The notes beneath the pieces were generated by a model. It was not told the DNA's origin. It did no database searches and saw nothing but the letters and a program-made list of their open reading frames with translations. The translations under genes and the position numbers were made by a program. Of a stretch of 64,000 bases of DNA, positions 8,749 to 17,911 are shown in pieces. The DNA is from Dyadobacter beijingensis DSM 21582. Lineage in GTDB: Bacteria > Bacteroidota > Bacteroidia > Cytophagales > Spirosomataceae. Location of the stretch: the NCBI RefSeq assembly GCF_000382205.1, contig NZ_KB907786.1, positions 62,001-126,000 of the forward strand, given 5' to 3'. The first letter of the stretch is position 1, and each line of letters starts with the position of its first letter.

Positions 8749-11700
8749 GCATTTCGACCCTTTCCATCAAAAGGCCGGTTCTGGCGATTGTCATGAACCT
8801 GCTCATCATATTGTTCGGGTTCCTGGGATACAAGTTCCTGGGAATGCGCGAGTTCCCGTCGATAGACCCGCCGGTGGTTTCCATCCGTACGAGCTACACG
8901 GGAGCCAACGCCGACATTATCGAATCGCAGATCACCGAGCCGCTTGAAAAGCAGCTGAACAGTATCGAAGGCATCAAGTCCATTAACTCTACGAGTAGCC
9001 AGGGCACCAGCCAGATCACCGTCGAGTTCGACATTGGTGTGGATATGGAGCGCGCCGCGAACGACGTGCGCGACAAGGTTGGCTCAGCTTCCCGCACATT
9101 GCCGCTCGATATCGACGGCCCGCCGGTGGTGAGCAAGGCCGATGCCAACTCCGAGCCCATTATCGTATTGACATTCAAAAGCGACAGCCGCTCCCACCTC
9201 GAAGTGAGCGACTACGCCGAAAACGTGATCGCCCAACGCCTGCAAACGATCGAGGGCGTGAGCGAAATCCGCATTTTCGGGCAAAAGAAATATGCCATGC
9301 GCATCTGGATGGATCCCGTGAAAATGGCCTCGCTGGGCATTACGACCCAGGATGTGAAGGTTGCGCTCGACAAGGAGAATGTGGAGCTGCCCAGCGGCAA
9401 ACTCGCCGGGGATAATACCGAGCTGACGGTGAAAACCATCGGCCGTTTCCGTACCGAGGAGGATTTCAACGAAATGATCATCAAGAACTCGGCGACGCAG
9501 ACCATCCACCTGAAAGACATCGGTTCGGCGACGCTCGGTCCTGAAAATGAGGAGACTATCCTGCGGCTGGACAATGTGCCGATGATCGGCCTGGCAATTT
9601 CGCCAATGCCGGGGGCCAACTACCTCAATATTGCCGAGGAAGTGAACAAGCGGATGGACGCCATTAAAAAAGAGCTTCCGAAAGATTACGAGCTGGATAC
9701 GCTCATCGACAACACCATTTTCGTAGAGCGCTCGATCGAGGAGGTGGGCGAAACGCTTCTGATCGCGATCGTCCTCGTGGTGATCATCATTTACCTTTTC
9801 TTCCGCGACTGGCTCATAGCTTTCCGCCCGCTCATTGATATCCCCGTTTCGCTCATTGGTACATTCTTCATTATGTACATCATGGGCTTTTCGGTGAATG
9901 TACTCACGCTGCTCGCGATCGTATTGGCGACGGGGCTTGTCGTGGACGACGGTATCGTGGTCACGGAGAATATTTTCAAGAAGATCGAACAGGGGATGAG
10001 CCCGATCGAAGCGGCTATCAAGGGTTCTAACGAGATCATTTTCGCCGTATTATCGACGTCCATTACGCTGGCATCCGTGTTTTTGCCGGTGATATTTATG
10101 GAAGGTTTTGTAGGAAAACTCTTCCGTGAGTTCGGTATCGTGATTTCCGCGGCTGTATTGATCTCCGCATTCGTATCGCTCACGCTGACGCCGATGCTCA
10201 ATGCATACCTCGTGCGCAAGACGCACAAAAAGAGCTGGTTCTACGAGAAAACGGAACCGTTTTTCGAGAAGATTACGAACGACTACGGCAATGCGTTGGC
10301 CAAATTCCTCAAAATGCGCTGGGTAGCGATCCCGCTCGTGGCGATGACGATGGGAATGATCTGGTTCTTCGGCAAAGGCCTGCAATCGGAACTTGCGCCC
10401 CTCGACGACCGTAACTGGTTCCGTATCAACATGACGACGCCTGAAGGTTCTTCATTCGAATTCACCGACCGCTATGTGCAGGATGTGGGTAATATGCTGA
10501 TGGACTCGATGCCCGGCAAGAAAGGGTTGATGCTCATCACTTCGCCCGGTAACTCGGGGCTCGGTGCTGCGAACACAGGCAGTGGCCGCATTGCCTTGGT
10601 AGACAAGAAGTTCCGCAAGGAATCGCAGCAGGAAATCGCGGACTATATCAATAAAAAACTCAAACAAATGCCCGACGCCAAATCGTTTGTGGTCCAACAG
10701 CAAACGATTTCTGTGGACTCGCGCGGCGGATTACCTATTCAATATGTGATCCAGGCGCCGGATTTTGAAAAACTCCGCGAATACCTGCCCAAATTCATGG
10801 AAGAGGCTTCCAACGACCCCACTTTCGCGATTACGGACGTGAACCTGAAATTCAGCAAGCCTGAGATCCAGATTGTGATCGACCGGGAGAAGGCTAAGTC
10901 GCTCGGCGTGTCTGTCCAGGATGTGGCGCAAACGATGCAGCTGGCATTTGCAGGGCAGCGTTTCGGGTATTTTACCATGAATGGCCGCCAGTACCAGGTC
11001 ATCGGCCAGTACGACCGCGCGAACCGCGATGAGCCGCTGGATTTGAAAAGTATGTTTGTCAAAACGAATACGGGGAGCCTCGTGCAGCTGGATAATATCG
11101 TGAAAGCCGAAGAGGAAAGCAGTCCGCCGCAGCTTTTCCACTACAACCGCTATATGAGCGCAACGGTACAGGCGGCACTGGCGCCCGGCAAGACGATCGG
11201 CGACGGCATTGCAGCCATGGACCGCATCCGCGACAAGCTGAACGACGAGACGATCCAGACGGCACTGAGCGGTTCGTCCCGTGACTATGCCGAGAGCTCC
11301 TCGAACACGATGTTCTCGTTTTTCCTCGCATTGATATTGATCTACTTCATCCTGGCGGCGCAGTTCGAAAGCTTCGTGGACCCGTTTATTATCATGTTCA
11401 CGGTACCCCTCGCGATTGGTGGCGCGGTATTCTCGCTCTGGCTGTTCGATCAGACGCTCAATATTTTCAGCCAGATCGGGATGATCATGCTCATCGGGCT
11501 GGTGACGAAAAACGGTATCCTCATTGTGGAATTTGCCAACCAGCTGCGGGAACAGGGGCGGAGTATCAGCGAAGCGGCATTGGAGGCAGCCACGCTGCGT
11601 TTCCGGCCCATTCTGATGACCAGCCTCGCCACGATCCTGGGCGCATTGCCTATCGCGATGGCGCTGGGATCGGCAGGACGCAGCCGGATGTCGATGGGGA

Positions 11701-11858
11701 TCGTGATCATGGGCGGACTGCTATTCTCGCTCGTCCTCACGCTCTATGTTATTCCCGCGATATACACCTTCTTCTCACGCCCCAAAAACTTCGAGAAAAT
11801 GAAAATGATCGAACGCGTGGCGAGGGACAGCGAACTGGAAGAGCCGGCGCATTTTTGA
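8745..11858 (+). CDS. RND multidrug efflux permease (AcrB/MexF-like, HAE1 family)
   Basis: A 1037-residue inner-membrane pump of full family length. The start (SISTLSIKRPVLAIVMNLLI) is a typical first transmembrane helix. The proton-relay helix 4 motif is ATGLVVDDGIVVTENIF, with both aspartates present. GLVTKNGILIVEFANQLREQG and RFRPILMTSLATILGALPIA are the C-half signatures. It uses proton influx to export drugs, lipids or other amphiphiles as a trimer with the adaptor just upstream. The substrate cannot be predicted. The C-terminus is 19 bases from the convergent desaturase gene and no clear terminator is seen between them. Confidence 0.95.
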   Translation: MSISTLSIKRPVLAIVMNLLIILFGFLGYKFLGMREFPSIDPPVVSIRTSYTGANADIIESQITEPLEKQLNSIEGIKSINSTSSQGTSQITVEFDIGVDMERAANDVRDKVGSASRTLPLDIDGPPVVSKADANSEPIIVLTFKSDSRSHLEVSDYAENVIAQRLQTIEGVSEIRIFGQKKYAMRIWMDPVKMASLGITTQDVKVALDKENVELPSGKLAGDNTELTVKTIGRFRTEEDFNEMIIKNSATQTIHLKDIGSATLGPENEETILRLDNVPMIGLAISPMPGANYLNIAEEVNKRMDAIKKELPKDYELDTLIDNTIFVERSIEEVGETLLIAIVLVVIIIYLFFRDWLIAFRPLIDIPVSLIGTFFIMYIMGFSVNVLTLLAIVLATGLVVDDGIVVTENIFKKIEQGMSPIEAAIKGSNEIIFAVLSTSITLASVFLPVIFMEGFVGKLFREFGIVISAAVLISAFVSLTLTPMLNAYLVRKTHKKSWFYEKTEPFFEKITNDYGNALAKFLKMRWVAIPLVAMTMGMIWFFGKGLQSELAPLDDRNWFRINMTTPEGSSFEFTDRYVQDVGNMLMDSMPGKKGLMLITSPGNSGLGAANTGSGRIALVDKKFRKESQQEIADYINKKLKQMPDAKSFVVQQQTISVDSRGGLPIQYVIQAPDFEKLREYLPKFMEEASNDPTFAITDVNLKFSKPEIQIVIDREKAKSLGVSVQDVAQTMQLAFAGQRFGYFTMNGRQYQVIGQYDRANRDEPLDLKSMFVKTNTGSLVQLDNIVKAEEESSPPQLFHYNRYMSATVQAALAPGKTIGDGIAAMDRIRDKLNDETIQTALSGSSRDYAESSSNTMFSFFLALILIYFILAAQFESFVDPFIIMFTVPLAIGGAVFSLWLFDQTLNIFSQIGMIMLIGLVTKNGILIVEFANQLREQGRSISEAALEAATLRFRPILMTSLATILGALPIAMALGSAGRSRMSMGIVIMGGLLFSLVLTLYVIPAIYTFFSRPKNFEKMKMIERVARDSELEEPAHF

Positions 11859-11877
11859 GTGCAAGACAAATTCTGAC

Positions 11878-12960
11878 CTACCGCGTTCCCATATTTTTAA
11901 GCATCCTCACGTGCGAGCCGAGGGCGTTGCCGAAATTGGATTTGGCATTGTATATCAATCCGAATTCCAGGGCCGTCTCTTTAACGATGGGCGATAACGC
12001 GTGGTAATGTACGTGGGAGATGGTCGGGAACAGGTGGTGCTCGATCTGATAATCGAGGCCGCCGATGAACCAGGACAATATGCGGTTTTTCCCGGCGAAG
12101 TTGGAGGTGGTCTGCAGCTGGTGAACGGCCCAGGCATTCTCGATGCAGCCGTTCTGATCGGGCTCGGGTTGCTCGGCGCCTTCTACCACGTGCGCCATCT
12201 GAAATACCGTACTCAGGATCATTCCGGCCGTGCCGTGCATAATCAGAAAGCCAATCAGCCATTGCGTAAAGGTAACAGACGTCGCGGCGAGCGGTATAAC
12301 GCAGATAAATACCACGTAGGCGAGCTTGGTGGAGATCAGTTTCACCAGTTCCTTGCGCGGGAAAGGCTTTGTCATTCCCGATTTGGCCATTTTATTGAAA
12401 AGGGAAATTTCCTTGAAATCTTTCCACAGGAACGACAGCGTCATGAGGCTGTACAGGAAGAATGCGTAGATGTGCTGAAACCGGTGAATGAACTTTTGCT
12501 TTTCGTGAAAGGATAGCCGCAGCAAAAACTTGCCGGTAATGTCCTCGTCGACTTCGTGGATGTTGGTGTAGGTGTGATGCAGCCGGTTGTGCTGGACCTC
12601 CCAGTTGTAGGCATTCCCGCCCAGAAGATAAATGGATGCGCCGAAGACCTTGTTGAGCCGGTTGGAAGTGGCCAGCGAGCCGTGGATGGCATCGTGCATG
12701 ACCGACATTCCGACGCCGGCGACGCCGAGCCCCATAATCATCGTGAAACAAGCCATAGCCAGCAGACCGAACTGCCCGGACAGGATTAATGCGTAGGGTA
12801 CCAGATATAGGCTCAGCATAAACAACGCTTTGTATATGATGCCAGCCCCGCCCGACTTGCAAATATTGTTGCTGGAAAAGTACTGATCGACACGCTGTCT
12901 CAGCGTGGGGAAAAATGTGCTTTTCTCGGGATTCGTGAATTTAACTTTTTGAAGTTGCAT
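11878..12960 (-). CDS. Membrane fatty acid desaturase, front-end/linoleoyl-CoA desaturase type
   Basis: A 360-residue integral membrane di-iron desaturase. Three histidine boxes are visible: HDAIHG (about residue 90), HNRLHHTYTN (about 126) and QIEHHLFPTISHVHYH (about 306). Gln in place of His at the head of box 3 is the mark of front-end and sphingolipid-type desaturases. No cytochrome b5 domain is fused to it. Hydrophobic helices lie at about residues 42-80 and 210-250. It introduces a double bond into acyl-lipid or acyl-CoA chains with O2 and a separate electron donor, probably tuning membrane fluidity. Regiospecificity cannot be read from sequence. It follows metK on the same strand after a 217-base gap. 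Confidence 0.9.
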   Translation of the reverse strand: MQLQKVKFTNPEKSTFFPTLRQRVDQYFSSNNICKSGGAGIIYKALFMLSLYLVPYALILSGQFGLLAMACFTMIMGLGVAGVGMSVMHDAIHGSLATSNRLNKVFGASIYLLGGNAYNWEVQHNRLHHTYTNIHEVDEDITGKFLLRLSFHEKQKFIHRFQHIYAFFLYSLMTLSFLWKDFKEISLFNKMAKSGMTKPFPRKELVKLISTKLAYVVFICVIPLAATSVTFTQWLIGFLIMHGTAGMILSTVFQMAHVVEGAEQPEPDQNGCIENAWAVHQLQTTSNFAGKNRILSWFIGGLDYQIEHHLFPTISHVHYHALSPIVKETALEFGLIYNAKSNFGNALGSHVRMLKNMGTR

Positions 12961-13123
12961 GGAGGGCGACGGGAAGACGCTGTTTAAATTAATGGGTTGG
13001 TTTCGGGAGAACGGAGTTTAGCGGGTAATATTGGCACGCGCTTTGGTTAATTTCCGTATTCACTTCAAAAATGCTGTTGAAAGCTGAAAATTGAAATATT
13101 ATTTGGATAACGTACCTAAAAAC

Positions 13124-13152
13124 AAAAGAGGACGACATCACTGCCGGCCTCT
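13124..13152 (-). terminator. Possible terminator of metK
   Basis: On the minus strand AGAGG (bases 13152-13148) pairs with CCTCT (13131-13127) and is followed by TTTTG. The stem is short with a long loop, so this is weak. Confidence 0.33.
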
Positions 13153-13177
13153 CTCGGTTCTGATCAGGAATGCTTTC

Positions 13178-14458
13178 TTACAGCGAGAATTTCGCTTTGA
13201 TAGCATCTACGAAGTCAAGTTTTTCCCAGGTGAAGAGTTCTACTTCCACTTCTTTTTCTTCTCCGTTGGCACCTTTGAATGATTTCTTAACGATTTCGTT
13301 CTTACGTCCCATGTGGCCGTATGCGGCTGTTTCGGAGTAGATCGGGTTGCGCAGTTTCAGGCGTTGCTCTACTGCGTATGGGCGCATATCGAAGATTTCA
13401 CCGATTTTCGCCGCGATAGCGCCGTCGTTGTCTGCCACTTTGGAAGTGCCGTAAGTATTTACGTACAATCCGCAAGGCTCAGCCACACCGATCGCGTAGG
13501 AAACCTGAACGAGTACTTCGTCGCAAAGGCCTGATGCTACCATGTTTTTAGCGATGTGACGGGTCGCATATGCCGCCGAGCGGTCTACTTTGGAAGGATC
13601 TTTTCCGGAGAATGCGCCACCACCGTGCGCGCCTTTGCCACCGTAGGTATCTACGATGATTTTACGGCCTGTGAGACCGGTATCGCCGTGTGGGCCACCG
13701 ATTACGAATTTGCCGGTTGGGTTGATATGGTGCGTAATGTCGCCTGTGAACAGTTGCTGCAGTTCCGGCGTCAGTTTCGCTTTCACGCGTGGGATCACGA
13801 TGTTGATCACGTCGCTTTTGATTTTCGCGAGCATCGCTTCTTCGCTGTCGAAGTCGTCGTGCTGGGTCGAAACCACGATGGTATCGATGCGCTGAGGCAC
13901 GTTATCGTCGCTATATTCGATCGTTACCTGTGATTTCGCATCCGGGCGCAGGTAAGGGATCAATGAAGGCTCGTTGTTGCGGATGTACGACATCTCTTGC
14001 AGGATCTTGTGCGCGAGGTCGAGTGCGAGCGGCATGTAGTTGGCTGTTTCGCGGGTTGCGTATCCGAACATCATACCCTGGTCGCCAGCTCCCTGTGCGT
14101 TGGCTTTGGATTCGAAATCTTCCGCCGCAGCCGCACGGTCAACGCCCTGGTTGATATCCGCGCTCTGGTCGTGGATCGCCGAAAGGATACCGCAGGAGTT
14201 GGCTTCAAACATGTATTCACTCTTCGTGTAACCAATCCGCTTGATCACGTCGCGGGTGATCTTCTGAACGTCCAGGTAAGTGTTGGTCTTTACCTCGCCG
14301 GCCAAAACTACCTGTCCGGTCGTCACCAGTGTTTCGCAGGCCACCTTACTGTTGGTATCCCATGCTAGAAAATTGTCAATCAGTGCATCTGAGATTTGAT
14401 CGGCTACCTTGTCAGGATGTCCTTCAGATACGGACTCCGAGGTGAATAAGTATGGCAT
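13178..14458 (-). CDS. metK: S-adenosylmethionine synthetase
   Basis: A 426-residue cytoplasmic enzyme that makes S-adenosylmethionine from ATP and methionine and releases phosphate and pyrophosphate. Motifs in order are [18 protein letters not shown] near the start (ATP binding), [16 protein letters not shown] (the family hexapeptide region) and [20 protein letters not shown] (the P-loop-like phosphate-binding signature). It is about 40 residues longer than the E. coli enzyme, a length I expect in Bacteroidota. The gene stands alone between lipA and the desaturase. The leader (14459-14683) was inspected for a SAM riboswitch and none was recognised. A hairpin CCTC/GAGG sits near the start, and a TAnnTTTG promoter box lies about 90 bases upstream. 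Confidence 0.97.
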   Translation of the reverse strand: MPYLFTSESVSEGHPDKVADQISDALIDNFLAWDTNSKVACETLVTTGQVVLAGEVKTNTYLDVQKITRDVIKRIGYTKSEYMFEANSCGILSAIHDQSADINQGVDRAAAAEDFESKANAQGAGDQGMMFGYATRETANYMPLALDLAHKILQEMSYIRNNEPSLIPYLRPDAKSQVTIEYSDDNVPQRIDTIVVSTQHDDFDSEEAMLAKIKSDVINIVIPRVKAKLTPELQQLFTGDITHHINPTGKFVIGGPHGDTGLTGRKIIVDTYGGKGAHGGGAFSGKDPSKVDRSAAYATRHIAKNMVASGLCDEVLVQVSYAIGVAEPCGLYVNTYGTSKVADNDGAIAAKIGEIFDMRPYAVEQRLKLRNPIYSETAAYGHMGRKNEIVKKSFKGANGEEKEVEVELFTWEKLDFVDAIKAKFSL

Positions 14459-14543
14459 TGGAAACGAAATAAAAGTTAAAGAAAAGTTTAAATGTGTGAT
14501 AATATTTCCTCCGGAGAGGTGCTTCTAGTTTCCTAGTCGTCGG

Positions 14544-14580
14544 CAAAAATAAGTAATCATTTAGAAATTGACTCTGCAAA
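14544..14580 (-). promoter_or_regulatory. Candidate Bacteroidota promoter of metK
   Basis: On the minus strand TATTTTTG (bases 14551-14544) fits the Bacteroidota -7 consensus TAnnTTTG exactly. A TTTG (14580-14577) lies about 25 bases farther upstream, somewhat wide for the -33 box. This is a motif match only. Confidence 0.35.
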
Positions 14581-14683
14581 TCGCATTGTTCGGGAACATT
14601 TTCATCAATTTTACCACGAACGAATTTTTTAACGGCAAATTTATATGGTGTTGTGCGGCAGATATTTAGCTTCCTGTGTGAAT

Positions 14684-14720
14684 GGCAAAGCCGGCATAGG
14701 GTCGCTAAGCCGGCTTTGCC
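14684..14720 (-). terminator. Strong hairpin downstream of lipA
   Basis: GGCAAAGCCGGC (14684-14695) and GCCGGCTTTGCC (14709-14720) form a perfect 12-bp stem with a 13-base loop, 25 bases past the lipA stop. No T-tract follows on the minus strand. It may end lipA transcription, protect the 3' end of the transcript, or separate lipA from metK. Confidence 0.55.
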
Positions 14721-14745
14721 GTTGGGTCTGTATATCGCTTGCCAA

Positions 14746-15624
14746 TCAGATCGGTACGTTGACGTGGCGCTCGGCATGGTAGCTCGACCGTACCAGCGGG
14801 CCTGATTCTACATATTTCAACCCGCGTCTCAGACCTTCTTCCCGGTAATTGTCGAACATTTCGGGCGTGATCCATTCGATTACCTCGTGGTGCATTTTGG
14901 TCGGTTGCAGATATTGTCCCAAAGTGAGGATGTCGAGGCCGTTTTCGGCAAGATCGTCCATGGCTTTGTACACTTCATCCTGCGTCTCGCCCAGGCCGAG
15001 CATAATGCCCGATTTGGTACGCTGGCCGAATTCCTTCGTGCGTTTGATCTGTTCGAGGCTGCGGGCGTATTTGGCCTGCGGGCGTACCGCGCGGTACAGA
15101 CGTTCCACGGTTTCCATATTGTGGGAAACTACTTCCTGGCCCGCTTCGATCATATGGATGAGCGCGTCCCAGTTGCTTTTCACGTCGGGGATCAATGTTT
15201 CGATGGTCGTTTCCGGCGTGTTTTCCTTCACCTGGCGCACGGTCTGGTACCAGATTTCGGCACCTTTGTCTTTCAATTCATCCCGGTTAACAGACGTGAT
15301 CACGGCATGTTTCACCTGCATCAGCTTGATCGCCTCGGCTACACGTCTTGGCTCGTCGGTATCATATTCGTTAGGACGGCCGGTTGCTACCGCACAAAAA
15401 CTGCAACTTCTCGTACACACATTCCCGAGGATCATGAAGGTAGCCGTTCCGGCGCCCCAGCATTCTCCCATATTCGGGCAGTTTCCGCTTTCGCAAATGG
15501 TGTGAAGTTTATAGTTATCGACCAGTTGTCGTACTTTCCTGAACTCAGGGCCTGCGGGCAGTTTCACCCGGAGCCAATCGGGGCGTTTTTTACGTTCCGA
15601 CGGTATTACTGGCAATTCAATCAT
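14746..15624 (-). CDS. lipA: Lipoyl synthase
   Basis: A 292-residue radical-SAM enzyme that inserts two sulfurs into octanoyl groups on lipoyl-domain proteins such as pyruvate dehydrogenase E2. Two iron-sulfur clusters are indicated by [12 protein letters not shown] (auxiliary cluster, C-x4-C-x5-C) and [10 protein letters not shown] (radical-SAM CxxxCxxC), with the downstream RSSYHAE ending that carries the auxiliary-cluster serine. It is slightly shorter than the E. coli protein because the N-terminal extension is brief. It sits upstream of metK on the same strand. The SAM link between the two is suggestive but they are separated by a strong hairpin. Confidence 0.97.
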   Translation of the reverse strand: MIELPVIPSERKKRPDWLRVKLPAGPEFRKVRQLVDNYKLHTICESGNCPNMGECWGAGTATFMILGNVCTRSCSFCAVATGRPNEYDTDEPRRVAEAIKLMQVKHAVITSVNRDELKDKGAEIWYQTVRQVKENTPETTIETLIPDVKSNWDALIHMIEAGQEVVSHNMETVERLYRAVRPQAKYARSLEQIKRTKEFGQRTKSGIMLGLGETQDEVYKAMDDLAENGLDILTLGQYLQPTKMHHEVIEWITPEMFDNYREEGLRRGLKYVESGPLVRSSYHAERHVNVPI

Positions 15625-15643
15625 ATCAATCTGTAATCTCTAA

Positions 15644-16399
15644 TTATCTTTTCTTGCTTCCAAAATAAAGGGTCAGGTAGCCGGAGGTGTAGAACGAACG
15701 GTTTTGCGCATCGGCCATGATCACCACTTTCCGAGAGAACGCTTCCGCGATAAACCCGATTTCCACGCCTGTTACATTATCCCGGAATGCGCTCAATTCG
15801 AAGCTCATCGCCGTTTTGATGTGCAAACCCGGCACCACTTTAGACTTGCCGAAACCGGTGAAAAAACTGCCGGCACCGATAATGTCGCCCGAGCGGTTCG
15901 GATCGAACGGCGCCGTCGTTACGCGGCCGTCCGAGCCCTGGTATTGCACCATGTACGGCTTTTCGAAGCCCAGTGAAGGGCCCGCTGCCAGGATTCCGCT
16001 GATCGAAATGCCCTCGTCGTCCTGCCTGCTGAAAAGCGCGATTTCGCGGCCATATTCGGGACGCAGCACAAACAGGTAATTCTGCTTGCCGTACACCAGC
16101 CTCGCGCCGGTGACGAAATCCTGCGTGGAAAGTTCTTTCGGATGTTTCACATTCACCAGCTCAAGCGCCAGGTAGCGGTAAGCATTCTTTCCAAACATTT
16201 TGGAACCTGTTGCCTGCGACTGGCGAAATACCGCACCGCCGAGAATCCCGGAGTTGGTATTGGTGGTAATACCCACAGAGGTAAAAGATTTATAGGTCTC
16301 CTCGGTGTCCTCGTTCTTAACAGACCTGCGCTGAGCGTATATCTCTGTCGATAATGCAAACAGAATCGATACGGAAAGTAAAAGTTTTACACGCATCAT
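15644..16399 (-). CDS. Exported protein of unknown function, probable small outer-membrane beta-barrel
   Basis: I do not recognise a named family. The 251-residue product begins with a clear signal peptide (KLLLSVSILFALSTEIYAQ, cleavage likely after YAQ). The rest is rich in alternating aromatic and polar residues and Gly, and ends in SGYLTLYFGSKKR. This pattern suits a small beta-barrel or outer-membrane-associated protein. It includes long beta-prone stretches such as NYLFVLRPEYGREIALF. It starts 20 bases upstream of lipA and may be co-transcribed with it, which would be housekeeping linkage and not a shared pathway. Confidence 0.75.
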   Translation of the reverse strand: MMRVKLLLSVSILFALSTEIYAQRRSVKNEDTEETYKSFTSVGITTNTNSGILGGAVFRQSQATGSKMFGKNAYRYLALELVNVKHPKELSTQDFVTGARLVYGKQNYLFVLRPEYGREIALFSRQDDEGISISGILAAGPSLGFEKPYMVQYQGSDGRVTTAPFDPNRSGDIIGAGSFFTGFGKSKVVPGLHIKTAMSFELSAFRDNVTGVEIGFIAEAFSRKVVIMADAQNRSFYTSGYLTLYFGSKKR

Positions 16400-16622
16400 A
16401 TTATTAGTATAAATTCCCTGTGACTATGTATGTGTCGTATGAACAGTGAAAGTACAAAATAATAGCGTAAGCATCTGTATACCGACATCACATTAACGGT
16501 TTTTTGTACATTTATGTTCTTTAAACGAAAAAAGAACCCAAAAAGCCTGCCGGGCATTTCTGACCGCTCCCAGACGGCGGCTTGTATTTCTTTTTTAACA
16601 TCCTTTTAATCAGAGTGCTTTG

Positions 16623-17876
16623 GTGAAAATCATCTATCAGGTCGCCATCCGGGTTTTCGCTTTTCTAATCAGGTTTGTTGCACCTTTCAATCATAAAATA
16701 AAGCTCGGCGTCGACGGGCGGAAGGGCCTGCTGGCGCGGTTGCGCGACACACTTCCGGGGCAGGTCGCGGGGCGGCCGGTAGCCTGGTTTCATGCCGCGT
16801 CGCTTGGTGAATTCGAGCAGGGCAGGCCGGTGATCGAAGCCTACCGCGCAGCTTATCCGGGGCATTTTATATTGCTGACATTCTTTTCGCCTTCGGGTTA
16901 CGAGATCCGCAAAAACTATAACGGGGCCGATCTGATCTGCTATCTGCCATTCGATACGGCCGCTAATGCACATGAATTTGTACAAATCGTAAACCCGAAA
17001 ATCGCGTTTTTTATTAAATACGAATTCTGGTATAATTACCTCCGTGCATTGCGGAAAAACGGCACGTATATTCTTTCTTTCTCGTCTATTTTTCGTGAAA
17101 ATCAGGTATTCTTTAAGCCTTACGGCGGTTTTTTCCGGAAAATGCTGGGCGATTTCGACCACCTTTTTGTACAGAATCAAAGCTCCGTTGGCTTACTGAA
17201 AAATGTGGGGATCAACGCATGCAGCGTCGCGGGCGATACGCGCTTCGACCGCGTGCGCGCCATCGCCGCCAGTGCGCGCGAGCTGCCTGAAATCGGTGAT
17301 TTTAAAGGGAATAACCCATGTTTGATCGCAGGCTCGGTGTGGGACGCGGATATGCAGGTACTCATTCCTGCACTCAATGCGTTGCCCGGGCAGTTGAAAG
17401 CGATTATCGCCCCGCACGAGATCAAAGCCGACGAAATTGCCGGCTGGCGAGCAAAATTGAACGGTCGTTCCATTTTGTATTCCGAAGTGGCCGCAGGCCA
17501 GTCGCCGACAGGATCCGACTACCTCATTATCAACAATATCGGCATGCTTTCTTCCCTATACCAGTATGGCGATGTGGCCTATATCGGCGGGTCGTTCGGG
17601 GTGGGGCTGCATAATATACTCGAAGCGGCCACATTCGGGTTGCCTGTTGTTTTTGGAAATAAAAGCTATCACCGGTTCCAGGAAGCGGTAGACCTCATTG
17701 AAAGGGGCGGGGCATTTCCGGTAGCGGATTTTGACCAGCTTTTAAAGACGCTGCGAAGCTGGGTAGAGGACCCGGCGGAAGCGAAGCAAGCGGGCCGCAT
17801 TTCAAGCGATTACGTGCTGTCCGGCGTCGGGGCTACGGATATGATTATGCAGAAAGTGGCGGAATCAATGAGCTGA
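16623..17876 (+). CDS. waaA: 3-deoxy-D-manno-octulosonic acid (Kdo) transferase
   Basis: A protein of about 417 residues that transfers Kdo from CMP-Kdo to lipid A precursor on the cytoplasmic face of the inner membrane. It has the N-terminal hydrophobic anchor (about residues 5-22), the catalytic-glutamate motif WFHAASLGEFEQGRPVIEAY, KIAFFIKYEFWYNYL, and the C-terminal nucleotide-binding block VAYIGGSFGVGLHNILEAATFGLPVVFG. The start is uncertain. TTG at 16620 and GTG at 16623 are the only nearby candidates and I chose GTG. No ATG is available and there is no clear ribosome site. It is convergent with the ROK regulator gene. Confidence 0.93.
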   Translation: MKIIYQVAIRVFAFLIRFVAPFNHKIKLGVDGRKGLLARLRDTLPGQVAGRPVAWFHAASLGEFEQGRPVIEAYRAAYPGHFILLTFFSPSGYEIRKNYNGADLICYLPFDTAANAHEFVQIVNPKIAFFIKYEFWYNYLRALRKNGTYILSFSSIFRENQVFFKPYGGFFRKMLGDFDHLFVQNQSSVGLLKNVGINACSVAGDTRFDRVRAIAASARELPEIGDFKGNNPCLIAGSVWDADMQVLIPALNALPGQLKAIIAPHEIKADEIAGWRAKLNGRSILYSEVAAGQSPTGSDYLIINNIGMLSSLYQYGDVAYIGGSFGVGLHNILEAATFGLPVVFGNKSYHRFQEAVDLIERGGAFPVADFDQLLKTLRSWVEDPAEAKQAGRISSDYVLSGVGATDMIMQKVAESMS

Positions 17877-17901
17877 CGTTGCATTTGAATGCACCGTCAG
17901 C
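17872..17901. terminator. Bidirectional hairpin covering the waaA stop codon
   Basis: GCTGACG-T-TGCATT (17872-17885) pairs with AATGCA-C-CGTCAGC (17888-17901) with one mismatch and a two-base loop. The waaA TGA (17874-17876) is inside the left arm. It ends 10 bases before the stop of the convergent ROK gene, so it can serve both. The flanks are T/A-rich but there is no long T-run. Confidence 0.6.
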
Positions 17902-17911
17902 CATTTAAATA

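Noticed and set aside
14459..14683. Possible SAM riboswitch upstream of metK
   Set aside because: I looked for the conserved cores of known SAM riboswitch classes and found only small hairpins. An Infernal search would settle it.
14424..14777. A 117-codon minus-strand frame in the metK leader
   Set aside because: It overlaps both metK and lipA ends and includes the hairpin at 14684-14720. No coding character is visible.
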